From: Fragum whitleyi
Taxonomy: Eukaryota; Mollusca; Bivalvia; Cardiida; Cardiidae
Assembly (NCBI GenBank): GCA_948146395.1
Contig: OX411548.1
Location: forward strand, 59,105,020 to 59,169,019
Reading direction: 5' to 3'
Length of the DNA: 64,000 nt
Part shown: positions 34,591 to 46,429 of the stretch, in pieces
How positions within the stretch are numbered: the stretch's first letter is position 1
Layout of the letters: each line of letters opens with the position of its first letter
The notes under the pieces: generated by a model
The model's input: the letters and a program-made list of their open reading frames with translations, nothing else
Database searches by the model: none
What the model was told of the DNA's origin: nothing
Translations under genes and position numbers: made by a program

Positions 34591-35639
34591 ATTTTCTTTA
34601 GTAATTACATCATCTCTCTCCACTCCCGGACTGTCATATGGGTTCCCCCAGCTGTGTGAGGGGCGTATCCTGCGACCATTTGTCACCCATTTGCTATTAT
34701 AAATCAACCGTTATGTTGTTTGGTGACCACCATGGCTTATCAACAGCTTCGTAGATATACGGTATGTTGGAATCACAACAACGTTATATTGTTGGTTGAT
34801 TCCTGTACGTATATGTAATCACTACATAAGTATTGCCGGAGAAAAGCGGAATTAACGTACGATAAATGACTTTTATTCTGATGTTCCAAAGGAATATTGG
34901 TATTTGTACTTTTTCTGTCGCCTAGATACTTGCAGACCTTTGATACTAAACTAGTAGCGAGAGGATTTCTCTCTCAAAGCCCGCTATTAAAAACCGATTG
35001 GAAAAGGGACGACTGTAAATAGTTTGAGTTAGAGAGATTATTTAGCAAGAAAATAAGTTAAAATAAGGCTAATTATTAGAACAAAGTTTATGAAAAATCG
35101 GTATTGAAAAGTGACAGTTGGTGTATAGATTTTGGAAGGAATTTTTTCCTTATAAGTGAACATTTGTGTATTTTTGTGTTCGCATTTGGAGTATATAGAG
35201 CATTTTTGAACTGTAGTGAGTTTGCTTGTATGATACTTACTTTGTTAAATACTTTTAGGTGAAGTTCATTAATTTCTGTGACGATGTACAATATTCTACT
35301 AAATGATCATGCATTCATGAATTACTGCCTCCATAATATGCTTTTAACTTTAGAAATTTCAACTTCAAAATTAAATTGATATGTCAGTTTATTACGTGTA
35401 TGTATATATTTATACATTGATACAGCGTTTCATTTTTTTGATATTGGAGTTCTTGTATTGAATACCGGGTTGAATAATAATTATTTCGTGAAATCAGTCG
35501 ATCTCTAGTATCCGTTTACACCATGATCCCGGCAACTACGGATACCACGGTAGTGCAAAATGTGGCGAGCCGTAGACGTGTTTTTCATTTTTGTCTCGGT
35601 ATTCAAGTTCTGTTAGGTCACGTAACGTTTTCTCATAGT
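34591..35639. other. No recognisable gene
   Basis: AT-rich sequence between the MITE and the right inverted arm. Short open frames are unsupported. Confidence 0.4.
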
Positions 35640-35832
35640 CTATCAAAGTTTAGCATTGGTCACATTTACGTTAATTTACGTGGTGGGCCGTACTTATGCA
35701 TCAACGTAGTAAGCCGTAAAATTTACTTAGCTGAGCGTATACTGCGCAGTAAGTCGAAGTAAGCCATGCTTTCATAACGTAGTTCGAACTCGTGAGTTTG
35801 ACTATAGTATCTTGGGTATTGTAAACAAAATG

Positions 35833-37379
35833 GCTCATGAGGGCCTGAGACCGCTCTACTGACTCATTAAGAAGCATATATTTTAATAGTGCTATTCAAG
35901 ATATAACCAGAAAAAAGTTTCAATGGCAAAGTTGTGGCCATGGTCACATCAGAAATATTTTGTTTAACTTTCATGACAATTCATGCATAAATGAAGAAGT
36001 TGTGTAAACAATAAATAACAAGAGGACCATAATGGTCCTATATCGCTCACCTGAGTAGGTCAACTCATCACTTGTTAACCGTGTTATAAATACCAGATAT
36101 AGTTTGATGTACATTTAGGGTGGATTTAAAAAAAATGAATTTAATTGCGTCCTACTGCAATTTGATTTTCTTGAAAATTGCAAATAAAGTTATTGATGTA
36201 ATTGAAATCTTTTTAACAATCTTAGTAGACCTTACCCTAAAGAATATCCCTGTCAAGTTAAAAATATGCCCAATAGTTTAGGCGAAGAATAATCTTCTCT
36301 GAGATTTTTACCCAAACAACATCCCTGCCAAGTTTCAGCTTAATTAGCCCAGTGGTTTAGGAGGAGAAGATTTTTTCTAAGATTTTCAGCAGTTCTCGGC
36401 CATTTCTCAGCCTTTCCGTTACTGCAAACCAGAGTTTTTGATGAAATTAAATTCTTTTAACAGCTGTTAAAGAACTTCACCCAAGGAACATCCCTGAAAA
36501 GTTTCAGCTTGATTGGTCCAGTGGTTTAGAGGAAGAATTTTTGCTAAGATTTTAGCGATTGTTGACCTTTCTGTTACCATGGCAACCAGAGTTATTTATA
36601 GAATCTTTAACACAGTTTTCGAAGAGCTTCACCCAAGGAACATCCCTGCTAAGTTTCAGCTTGATTGGCCCAGTGGTTAAGGCGGAGAAGATGTTTAAAA
36701 AAAATTGTTGATGGACGGACGAATGACGGTGAGTGATCAGCAGTTTGTGCTCAGGTGAGCTAATAAATATTACATAAAGCTCCTTTTTCATGAAGTGTAT
36801 CTATAAACAAAAGAGGAGTTGTATTAACAAGGAAGTTAACATAAAATCCTCTTTTTATCACCAAAAGGCAAAATAAATGTAGCCATGGTCGCGTGATGAG
36901 AAATATTCTGTTTAGTTTCTGTCTTTAGGAAAATCTGTGTATAATTGAAGGAGTTGTGTGACCAATTAATATACAGAAAGGCCCCTTTAATCATGACGCA
37001 GCATGTAACTATATTGCCACAAATGCAAGTCACTGGAAATTGAATATTCTGTAAAAGTTTCACATGAATGTATCCATTAATAAAAAGAGGGGGTGTGTTC
37101 TTAGGAGTTACACTAAGGCCCCTTATTCTATGATGCAGTATAAAATCATCAATGTGCACATGATGTAGAATACTTAAGTGAAATATTCATTAACTTCCAA
37201 TGTCGGATCGGGTCCATTTTCGAAAGTGACCGTCTTTGTAATGGTCCAATCATTCAGACTAAGTTTGAAGACAATATGATAAAAACTGCGGACTCTATAG
37301 CGTTAACAAGCAAAAGTTAAAGGACGTAGGGACATACGACCGGACTCCAGACGGGAAACCGGATTCGCAATAGCTCTAC
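35833..37379 (+). mobile_element. Tandem-monomer element inserted in the right arm
   Basis: Monomers of roughly 120-150 bp carry 'gccatggtc.c.tgatgagaaatatt.tgttta', 'gaaggagttgtgtgac', 'aaaggcccctttaatcatgacgcag' and 'aaaaagagggggtgtgtt'. They flank 36016-36765 on both sides (about 35890-36015, 36766-37310). GCTCTACTGAC occurs at both ends, in direct orientation. A 'aggacgtagggacatacgaccgg' stretch precedes the right end. Confidence 0.65.
36016..36765 (+). mobile_element. Helentron-like element (GCTCACCTGAGC family), copy 2
   Basis: AACAAGAG lead, hairpin GGACCATAATGGTCC, TCGCTCACCTGAG. Then about three to four ~118-bp monomers ('aaggaacatccctg.caagtttcagcttgattggcccagtggttta', 'gttaccatggcaaccagagtt'), 'gatggacggacgaatgacgg' and gtgCTCAGGTGAGCTAATA. 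It sits inside a monomer of the array at 35833-37379; the neighbouring monomer gives the approximate empty site. AATAAAT occurs on both sides. Confidence 0.85.
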
Positions 37380-37690
37380 TGACCGAAAACTGTTCAAAAG
37401 TCTATTCACGGTATAGTACGTTATTTTGTCAATAAATTGACTGTACTATCGCAGTAGTTTATCCCTGCTTATCCGTAAATCGAAACGTTGTTAATCGTAA
37501 TAACACGCTATAATATCGTAAACGTTTGTCTCCGATACTACGGTTAACTTAAGTTGATTTAGCGATTCACTACTCATGCTGTACGTGTATCTGATTTTTG
37601 TCCACGGTTAGGTATCGAACGTTGTAATAAATCGTGGTCACATTTCACGTAGTTAACTTAATCTCGACGTAGTGAAGAAATGCCATACTA

Positions 37691-39510
37691 CAACATACCG
37701 TGCAATAGACTGCATAGTTTAACCTTGTTTCCAGGGGTTTAACGTTCTTATACCGCATAATCTTACCGTAGTGGCCGCACAAATCGTGTGCATGTTTGAA
37801 ATTCATACGGCGAAGTAGGACTTTTTGTCGTAGTCTGAAAGTAATTCAAAGTAGAAAGATCTTGTGGAATCTCACTCTTTCCATAATAAAACGTATCGTG
37901 TACCCTACTTTGTCGTACAGACCTGTACATTAACATCTGTCCAAGTTGATTCTACGATCAAACAGTCTTGAAATCTTGAAATGAATCCAGACATGGTTGT
38001 ACCTTTTTTTAATTAACACTGTCAATAACGAACAGTTCTGGTTTAATGTTGATTTTATTCGTATGTGATGGCCGAACCATCATTTAATGACATTAAGCAC
38101 AACAAATGCCTTGTTTAGCTGGACTGACGTTCGAGCTCAACAGCAAAACTTATGAGAAGACTGCTTGTTAAGCTTGCTCGACATTCTAGCCCAACAACCA
38201 GCGTTGAACAACTGGAAAAAAACTGAAAAAAATAACTTGCTTGTTGGGCTTGCCCGATAATTCAGTTCAACAATAAGCTTAACGGAGAAACTTTATAGTT
38301 GGTCGTTGAGGCACAATGTCGAGACAGCTCAACATGAATTCGTCTTTTTTAGTTTTGCTGTTGATCTGGTATGGCCATTTCAACAAAACATGAGAGTTGA
38401 GCCGAATTTCAGATGATTCGGCCATCCTAGCACGTCATGTCACACTTAGCAACATCGTGACATTGAAATTCACCTCGATCAAAATTATTCAATATCGATC
38501 GCTCAGCGCTCCATGTATGTCATCCCAACATTCACTCAAACCTATCACAATCGCTCGAAAACGCCTCAAAATAGTTCATAACGATAAATTTACATTGTCA
38601 AAAATGTTTTGCAACACTTTTGGCTGTATGGTTAAATAGACTGCATTAATATTAAATTAGTGAATTGGTGCCTTAGCGATGAGCTAATCGATTGGCTATC
38701 CGAATCAAGAAAGTTTACATTGCAGGTCGCCATTCAAAGCGTAACGTGAGTTTTTATGCGTTTAACGTCGAAAGTTCCAATTTGCAACCAAAAGTCAGTC
38801 TGAAGTTTTCGCTTTTCTTCACGTTGGATGAATACTAAAACGTTTCAAAGAAAGCCGCTCAAATCACCAAAGACCAGGCTATTAATTGAGAATGATCACA
38901 TAACGGCATTTCTGTATTATCGATTATCTAAGACGCCAATGGTGTAAAAGACGAGAAATATGGCTCATGAACCTCCCAATGATTACTTCAATTTGAAATC
39001 TGCCACGTCACGTATATCTTTAGAAATTTTGGAGACGTCAATCACGCAACGTCAACCAAATGTTAACATGCAAAAGATTCGTTTTGTACGGATTAGCAAA
39101 TTACCAAAGATAACGCTTGCTTAAAATGCTAGTCACTCCAGGCTGCGTTAAAATGAAAGGCAAAGTCGAAAGCTTGACAAAAATGACAAACAACTTTGAC
39201 TTTTTAAATCTACCTCACCCGCTGTTTTGGCTATGTTTTGTAATTGTAGAGCCGCCATTGGAACAAAACAAAAGCACAAATCTATTGCTTAGAAATTGAA
39301 CTCAATGTTTTGCTTCATTCGACTAGAATAGACATGTATCTGCTCCAGAAAAATATTAAGCGAAAAATATCAAGTATTGCTAAACTTTATTGACTAAGTA
39401 TATATGATTCAAATTGATTAAATCAATGCACCTCTTTATTATCAGAAGGGCATTTCAAAGCGTCTGATTAGCCCGGAAAGATACGCGAACAGTAAAAACA
39501 CGTTGACCCT
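37691..39510. other. No recognisable gene
   Basis: Mostly unique-looking sequence. Two ~40-bp diverged repeats ('cttgtt..gcttg.ccgaca..tc.ag..caacaa') occur near 38160 and 38240. ORFs of 80 and 60 codons lack domains or splice support. Confidence 0.4.
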
Positions 39511-39514
39511 TTAA

Positions 39515-39735
39515 CCCTTTGCTGTTTAATCCCTACTTTTTACGTGTCTGTGATTTTATGATTGAGAAAACATTGTGAAAAAAGAAGAAATTGCTTCTTA
39601 CAAGCAATTTCTTCTTTTTTCACACTATTTTCTACCCTAATGAATGGTTATTTTTTAAATTAAATCCACTTTAAATTTTCGTCTGCAAAACCTTTGAATT
39701 TGGACAGGTCCAAAATTTTGTAAAACAGGAAAGGG
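39515..39735 (+). mobile_element. TTAA-flanked MITE (piggyBac-like ends), copy 1
   Basis: TTAA (39511-39514) then CCCTTTGCTGTTTAAT; the right end AAACAGGAAAGGG then TTAA (39736-39739). CCCTTT/AAAGGG ends and a TTAA target duplication are typical of piggyBac-type elements (family knowledge). The centre is a near-perfect hairpin, GTGAAAAAAGAAGAAATTGC with its inverse. No transposase; non-autonomous. Confidence 0.85.
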
Positions 39736-39872
39736 TTAAAGGAAGGTAATAAATTGACGCTTATTTCGTCCAGAAGGACGATACTTACGATAGTTTATTA
39801 GGTCACATTAATTTAATTCAAAATTCGCTCCTCTCACTCTTTCGATATCATTCCTATATTTTTTTTCTATAT

Positions 39873-40110
39873 GAGCCTGTGCGTGACATTTCCAACAATT
39901 TGAAATGTTTGTGAGTGGCGAACATTGAGTAGCTTAGAAACCCACATACCGTAAATTTAAAGTTATCCGATGGTGTACGGATACTTTGAGATCATATCTT
40001 TCTACTGAATGCATAGTGAAGACTCTGGTCAGACTGTGCGGCTGCACAGGCTGGCCAGAGTCTTTGCTTTGCGCTTTTTTAAAATTGTTGGAAATCTCAC
40101 GCACAGGCTC
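39873..40110. mobile_element. 238-bp MITE, copy 2 (GAGCCTGTGCGTGA ends)
   Basis: 29-bp terminal inverted repeats (39873-39901, 40082-40110) match at 28 of 29. They are flanked by TATAT/ATATA, consistent with a TA target. The interior contains a strong hairpin, GACTCTGGTCAGACTGTGCG around a GGCTGCACAGGCTGGCCAGAGTC region. Confidence 0.9.
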
Positions 40111-40494
40111 ATATATAATATATAAATGTAATTATGTTCTATAACGATGATGAACTTTGTAAAAATCTTTCAATAAACTTATCTGTCTGTCTGTGCTAAA
40201 TCATTCCCAAATCATTCACCTGGTCAGTTTCACGGTGTATTTTAATTGTGTTATAATCTAATTGTCAATTATGTTCACAGTTCAATCTGAACAGGAAATA
40301 GACAATGTAGAAACGGTTGATATTTCCGGAATATGTAAGAGAAAAAGTTCTGATTCAAATTTGAAGTGCTGTTGGTATTTTTTGCTAGGTTGAACAATGT
40401 AGGAACGTTTAATAGAGAATAAAAATTAACAACATATATTATCACTTTCAAACCTTGTTAAAAATTGGGTTGGCGGGGTGCAATGTATTTACCT
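40111..40494. other. No recognisable gene
   Basis: AT-rich spacer; nothing nameable. Confidence 0.4.
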
Positions 40495-40930
40495 TTATTC
40501 AGTTTCCTGTTTCCTGTAAGGTATGGTGTATTGATAAAAAATGGCAATTCATGGTTTATACCGTTTTGGTTGTTCAGCAATAAATATCGTTTTATTTCAC
40601 AAGATTATCAACACATGCGTACATCTTTGTTATAGTGCACGGATCTCAATAAATCATAATTTGATATAAACCCCAGAATAATATGTTTCAATTATGATAT
40701 GATTTGCACCATGCCTGACCGAACCGTTTGGAGATCTACGTTTATCAAATAGGTCAAAACTGATTGGTTTGGAAAATAAAATTGTCCCTTTTACACAATG
40801 TTTTGATTGTACTGATTTGAGATGGGGTCTTTGATGATATGTAACTTCTTTTATAGAACTTCGATTTAATATATTGTTTTGCCTATTTTGGTAAACAGAA
40901 GGTGCAAAGATATGGGTCAAAACACATTTC
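40495..40930. repeat. Diverged relative of the 12.6-13.9-kb palindrome
   Basis: 'ggttgttcagcaataaatatcgttttatttcac' is the inverse of text near 13090-13125. 'ttgtcccttttacacaatgttttgattgtactga' resembles 13765-13805. 'aaggtatggtg' matches 12969. It is incomplete; its 92-codon minus ORF is not called. Confidence 0.5.
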
Positions 40931-41009
40931 ACCGAATAGCAGTTATCGTTAACATCGGGATCTTCTACTCTTGGTAATTGTTGGCTGGTTTGTGTTAAGA
41001 AACCAATTT

Positions 41010-41530
41010 TATAATATGACCGACGTCGCCGGAGTGAAATAATCCCGTTGAATATTTTTGATATTAAACGGGTGTTATTACACTAGTGGAATAAGTATGC
41101 AAATGAGCTCAAAGCGAATAGCAACGCTATATTGTAACCACGAAAATGACGTCATAATCTATGATTTGTGACGTCATTTTGAAACGGCGTTATAAGTTTC
41201 GCGGAAAATTGAAACGTTGATTTTCAAGAATTTTGACGATTTTTCGCAAAAATTAGGGTCATATTATAGATAGAATATAAAATTTGTGCTCATAAAATAC
41301 AGAATTTATTAAACTCGTCATCTAAAACAGATAAAAACGAGGCTGCGCCGAGTTTTTATCTGTTTTAGATGACGAGTTTAATTTGTGCTCATAAAAAACA
41401 GAATTTATTAAACTCGTCATCTAAAACAGATAAAAACTCGGCGCAGCCTCGTTTTTATCTGTTTATAGATGACTCGTTTAATAAATTCAGTATTCAATGA
41501 CCACTCATTCAAAATCCTCTATTTATAAAA
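41010..41530 (+). mobile_element. TGACGTCA repeat family, longest copy
   Basis: Order: 'atatgaccgacgtcgccggagtgaaat', 'cccgttgaatatttttgatatta.acgggtgttattacactagtgaaata', octamer ATGCAAAT (41097-41104), then TGACGTCA (41147-41154) and its inverse-spaced partner (41169-41176) inside a larger AACG.TATA...TATAACG palindrome. Two hairpins (about 41309-41380, 41408-41480) follow, with AAACTCGTCATCTAAAACAG arms, and the tail is 'ataaattcagtatt'. Non-coding. The shared tail 'tgaccactcattcaa.atcctcta' with 61775-62185 defines the right end. Confidence 0.85.
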
Positions 41531-43228
41531 GAAGCCTCTCACAAGTACAATGCCTTTCTCGGCTTTACTATTCCTCATTTAGATTATAACGAATAAACGT
41601 GTAATTTTCAATGTATTCTTCTTAATTATAATTTTTGTTTTCAAATATGCAGGTACAATATTGGTATTCTTTAAAAAGGTATAAAAGTAGGCGTAAATAA
41701 CAAAAATGAATAAATGAATGAATAATTAAATAAAGCGAAATAAAATAAAACAAATAAGATAATCAAAATGTTGTTTCTCCCTGACTTTTAAATATTTCAG
41801 CTGTCGCGATTTCACTGCAGTATTTGGACATTGTAATGATATGGATATCTAAAATCATTTCGTGTGAATATCTAATCTTCTGAACGTAGAAATTTCATAA
41901 CTGGAATATATAGGAGAAATGATGTACTCAATTCAATCTGGCTTGCTTTGATTGAAAGGAAATACATGCAACGTATTAATACTAAAGTTGAAAAGTTCAA
42001 AACACATGCCTCGAATTATCAACGGGTTCTTGTTTTCTGCCGAGGTACTGGCTCTAGTAGTTAATTGAATTTATTTCTGTCTACACAGTTGCTAGTATTT
42101 ATTACATAATGAGTAGCATTCTAAATATTCTGATAAAATATTTAAAAATAACAATGAATATTATATGATAGTGCGAAATGAAAATTTAGAAATAAATAAA
42201 TAAACACTAATGAAGATTTTATTGCTACCACCACATGTATTCCTTATACATTGTTATTTAAACTAACATCAAATGACGAATATCAAATCTTGTTCGATAA
42301 TTTTTTAAAAAAAAAATGTCTTGGATTTTCAAGTTCGGTACTTCTACACGTGGGGTCTGGGCTGTACGGTACGCATCGTAATTTCTGTATGGCTATGATT
42401 TCAAACTCCAGCTCAACCAACATTTTCCCCGCTGTATGGTTATAATCTCCGTCCGCCATTGGGTCCTTACGCTAGTAAGTCTGTCGAAGCATATATCCTA
42501 ATGTATAAATGCCATGAAACTTCATATGTGATGATCTCTTTAAGGAAAATTGCAAATCATTATAATCGAAATCATTCGTTGCTTATCTTTTTAGCTAATG
42601 TTTTGTCTTTTTCAAATCTTCAATTTTGTCCCGTGCATATCCCTAGAAGTACAAAGGTGAAAAAAAAAAAATAAAATAGGTAGACTTACGTTACAGAAAA
42701 TTTCATTTAACTGTTTTTGACAAGAAAACTACACAAAATTTTATTGTGGCACAAGCGTAATTCGATTAAATCACTACAATTGCAAGAGTGCAAGAGAATA
42801 TAATCTCAATGTCTGCCAAAAGGGCAAAATACCAAGGGTCATGTTGTAGATGATATAATTGCTGTTTGGATAATGCAAAAAAATAAAACCAGAAATGGAC
42901 ACCTAAGCTTAATATACGAGGGTAATTTACCGTTTTACGGAACATTTCCCGTAGTTGACATAAACGCTCTTTATCTAATTATGCAACGCAATTTTGACAT
43001 CGTTATGCCCTAGACAAGAGAGTTATCGGAATGGCAATATTGAATCGGGTCTAGATAAAAGCTTCATGGCATCTAGCCATAAAATAATGAAAAAGATAAG
43101 CATCAATTATCCATGAAACCCAGTGTTGTTTAGGCTTTTTAAATCTACTCATTGAGGCGCTTCTAACGAGTACCAACAACAATGGTTTCGGATAGGATAG
43201 AAAAAATTAAAGAATCATATACATCTGA
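41531..43228. other. No recognisable gene
   Basis: AT-rich sequence with A-runs. Open frames at 42251-42445 and 42459-42674 show no domain and no convincing splice frame. Confidence 0.4.
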
Positions 43229-43372
43229 AGCCCTGTCCTGCGTTCAGCTTGACAAAACGATGCGACAGTTTTCCAATTTTACCCCGCTTTGCACGTGCAT
43301 TTACGTGCAAAGCGGGGAATAATTGGAAAACTGTTTGCACTGTTCTGTTATCCTGAACGCAAGGCGGGTTTC
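43229..43372. mobile_element. GC-palindrome MITE, copy 1
   Basis: A perfect inner stem CCCCGCTTTGCACGT / ACGTGCAAAGCGGGG (43282-43296, 43303-43317) is extended outward by 'acagttttccaatttt' / 'aattggaaaactgt' and 'cctgcgttcagc' / 'cctgaacgcaagg'. Relatives at 60245-60400 and 385-466. Confidence 0.9.
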
Positions 43373-45267
43373 AGTCAGTATTAAACATTGACCCTAGGGA
43401 TGATCTATTGAAAGGCTTTAATGTTTTTGTTGTCTGTCTATGCATTAGTAAACAGAGATTTTTACCCTGGTCCAGTGTCGAGTGTGAAATATGACTATTG
43501 ATGAATCCCATGACTGAATCAAATCCTTGGGAGCTATTTTACTCAACATCTTACGATAATGTTTTTGTTTAAGGTCAAAAATTAAAGTTGCAACTACAGT
43601 AGTAAATAAATATGGAATTCTGCCATGTATAATGTCCTTGGAATCTAAAGATGATTCCAATGAGATATTACAAGGCAGATCTAACTATGAATGAAAACAT
43701 CAGGTACGATTTGTGATTTTCACTTATGATTATTTTTATCGTAAGATGTTATGTAAAACGGGCTCCAAATCCTGAACGACTCAGAAGAATGATTTAATTT
43801 ATGATCTCTATGAAGTAGGAAGGAAAGGTAAACTTGGCAATGTTTCGAAGTAAAGTTAGGAACGATTTCTAGAAGAATACTGCTATAACTTGATTACTTT
43901 TAATTTTTGACGTACATGTACCACCTTTTAAATATGATAATGATATAAATTAATAATCAACCAAAAGATATAATCTTTTTTAAATCCTCGTTATATCGCC
44001 TCTTTTTTGTCTTTAAATAATACTAATGCTGTCTTTTATACTTTTATTTGTATAGGAATCAAGATTAAGATATAAATTCACATGTAACCATAGAATTCAT
44101 TTAGAAGTTCATTGTTCCAATTCTTTAGACATCAGATTAAGATATAAATACACATGTAACCATGGAAATCACACATAAGTTCATTGTTCCAATTCTGTAA
44201 CACCCCCTCCCCCTCAAAAAAGGCTTGTTACATTTAATCTTGACTTCATTTATCTTGATTTTGTTTTCATTTTCACACGAACATTCTTTAACTCTTCAGT
44301 AAAAATTGTACAGAACATTAATGTCCCCGTTTTCTAGAGTACCAGATCCCTAGCTCTGTCTGTGATATAGAATTATCTTCACCCGCGGAGAAATCGAAGT
44401 AGGGAGTATCTCCTTACAACAGCTTACATCAAGTTTTCTTTTTGATCCGATTACATACAGTAATGGAACTAAACAAGAATACATTAGGGTTTTTGAATCA
44501 TATTTGAACAAGATCTCTCTATTTTAAGTTTTTTTCACGTAACCGTTCAAGGATCAAGTGTTAATTAAAGTAGAAACATGTAGGTCACAGGTTTTAGCAA
44601 ATACATAAGAATTAATCTGAGAGACGACTTAATTTAGATTGCGTGTATATGTTCATGTACGTGTATACTACCACTTTTATAAATTATAGAAAATAAAAAT
44701 AAAAAATATACATCAAAACCATAAGAATATGAAACTACATGTTTAAGGCTTATATAAACGTAATATGGACACGCGACGTGGGTTCATTAATATGTGTGGT
44801 AAGGGGTTGCATACTTCTACGCATAAGAAATATTCTCTCCTTCCCCTTTAATAGAATATTACCAAGGGAAAAAGTAAACATTTTGTCAATTTTACAAATT
44901 TTAAAAATAAAGTCTAGAACTACGTTGAGAACAAGCGTATAAAATAGTTAGTTCTTAAAGATAACGTAGGTCTTTACACGACATTATTTCAAGATAATAA
45001 CTTAACAAAATTAAGACACACTAGCGGCGAACAATAAATTCGATATATTTTATTCTTTGCTAAAATATTACGCACAGGAGTCTTTTCGTAGCGCGTGGTT
45101 CATGTATGTTCAAACTATTATAAGTGTCTCAAAAATATATGTACTTTCATAAATGTGCACAGCCCACCTCGATTAAAGCTAGTTTTGTGTGATTAATCGT
45201 GTTAAGTATGTGCATTTACAGCAACGGCGGTGTCCTTGTTCCTTGTTTTCAATGAGAATATATCTAT
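43373..45267. other. No recognisable gene; 72-bp tandem duplication
   Basis: Two 72-bp units at 44063-44134 and 44135-44206 share 'gattaagatataaa.tcacatgtaaccat.ga' and 'agttcattgttccaattct'. A block near 43600-43680 reappears inverted and diverged near 58700-58760. The rest is AT-rich with no supported ORF. Confidence 0.5.
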
Positions 45268-45393
45268 TTCTAGGCATTCAATATTGTTTTACGCCCATAA
45301 GAGGTTACTAAGAACGTGTAATTTAAAGTGTTATCTATTTGATTGGATAGAGTAAATGGTACCTGTGTGAATATACTATAGTAGTGCAAAAGC

Positions 45394-45780
45394 ATGGGGA
45401 CCAATTCCTCGAAAAATAACGGAGCAGTGATTAAAACAAAAGTGCGAGCGGTCGGCCGACTCTCGTTAGTGCGAAAACAAACATCGGATCGACGGAAAGA
45501 GATCGAAGAACTCAAAAAGAAACGCGGTGAAGCCATATCTGTGTTCGAGGATAGCAGCGAAGGAGAGATAAGTCGCGAGGACTTGACGTCACTTCCGCTC
45601 AAAAATGGCGAGCACATGAGTGATGGGGAGAAAAACGACGGATTCAGCGTCACTGAGAATGGCGATGAGGCGCCTAAACCACCCGGATTAACGCTCAGTG
45701 ACTTTAAGAAAGTGACTCGGAAGAAGACATTAGAAGAGATCGAGATTCCATTTACGATTCCGTATGAAGTGGTGGAAATG
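45394..45780 (+). CDS. First coding exon of an unrecognised protein
   Basis: 129 codons from ATG at 45394 to GAAATG|GTAAGT, a strong phase-0 splice donor at 45781. After it the frame stops within 9 codons. The start MGTNSSK fits an N-myristoylation signal (Gly2, Ser/Thr near position 6). The segment is hydrophilic and highly charged: basic residues 14-42 (KTKVRAVGRLSLVRKQTSDRRK), a short charged helix-prone run EIEELKKKRGE, acidic/serine text FEDSSEGEISRED with casein-kinase-like sites, then a basic-to-hydrophobic end, KKVTRKKTLEEIEIPFTIPYEVVEM. Local GC and codon use are clearly higher and more even than nearby sequence. The product is not recognised; a membrane-tethered cytosolic adaptor or enzyme N-terminus is inference. 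Later exons are not visible. A 'tatttctag|g' acceptor-like site at 45267-45274 might begin a 5' exon containing the leader. Confidence 0.75.
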
Positions 45781-45786
45781 GTAAGT
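45781..45786 (+). other. Splice donor GTAAGT
   Basis: Perfect metazoan donor core directly after ATG codon 129; it sets the 3' boundary of the exon. Confidence 0.75.
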
Positions 45787-45885
45787 TCAATCTATGTTAA
45801 TAGTAAGTAGACAGCGAATTTCTGAATGTTATTACAACACGCCAATACAATATGTATGAGAAAATGTAATCACTGTACTTTTGTA

Positions 45886-46429
45886 AAAAAAAAAGGACCA
45901 TGATGGTCCTAAATCGCCCATTTGAGAAACTCATCTCATAACTTGTAAGTCGGGTTATAAAGACCAGATTTCGCTTCGACGTACATTTAGAATTGTTTTG
46001 AAAGAAACAAACTTCAATTTTGTCCTATGGAAATTATATGATTTTTATTCATTTCTTGAATTTTCTACCTTTTTGTTACCATGGCTACCAGAGTTTGTTA
46101 TAGAATTAAATTCTTTTAACATCGTAAAACTTCGCAAAAGAAACATCCCAGCCAACTTTAATTTGATTGGCCCAATAATATAGGAGGTGATACACTTTTC
46201 CTAAGATTTTTGGCAATTTTAGGCCTCTCAGTTACCATGGCAATAAGAATTTTTGAAAGAATTAAATTCCTTTCAAAGCGATTGAAGAGCCTCATTTAAA
46301 GAACATCTCCGCCAAGTTTCAGCTTGATTGACTTTGTGGTTTATGAAAAGATGTCCAAAGAAAATGTTGTCGGACAGACGATGGACGGACGACGGACGGT
46401 GAGTGATTTTGTGCTCATGTGAGCTAAAA
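45886..46429 (+). mobile_element. Helentron-like element (GCTCACCTGAGC family), copy 3
   Basis: Hairpin GGACCATGATGGTCC, then TCGCCCATTTGAG (diverged subterminal repeat). Two monomers with 'gttaccatgg..a.cagagtttgttatagaattaaattcttttaac' and 'gccaa.tttcagcttgattggcc' follow. The end is 'gatggacggacgacggacgg' and GTGCTCATGTGAGCTAAAAA. It lies 100 bp into the presumed intron after the exon, in the sense direction. Confidence 0.85.

Larger units (their letters stand above)
35640..37690 (-). repeat. Right arm of the 6.8-kb inverted-repeat structure (interrupted)
   Basis: Pieces 35640-35818 and 37380-37690 match the left arm (30870-31310) in reverse complement. The 1.56 kb between them (35819-37379) is absent from the left arm, so it was inserted later. 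Confidence 0.75.

Noticed and set aside
45270..45653. 127-codon minus ORF opposite the first exon
   Set aside because: Antisense shadow of the exon at 45394-45780, which has the proper start, composition and splice donor.
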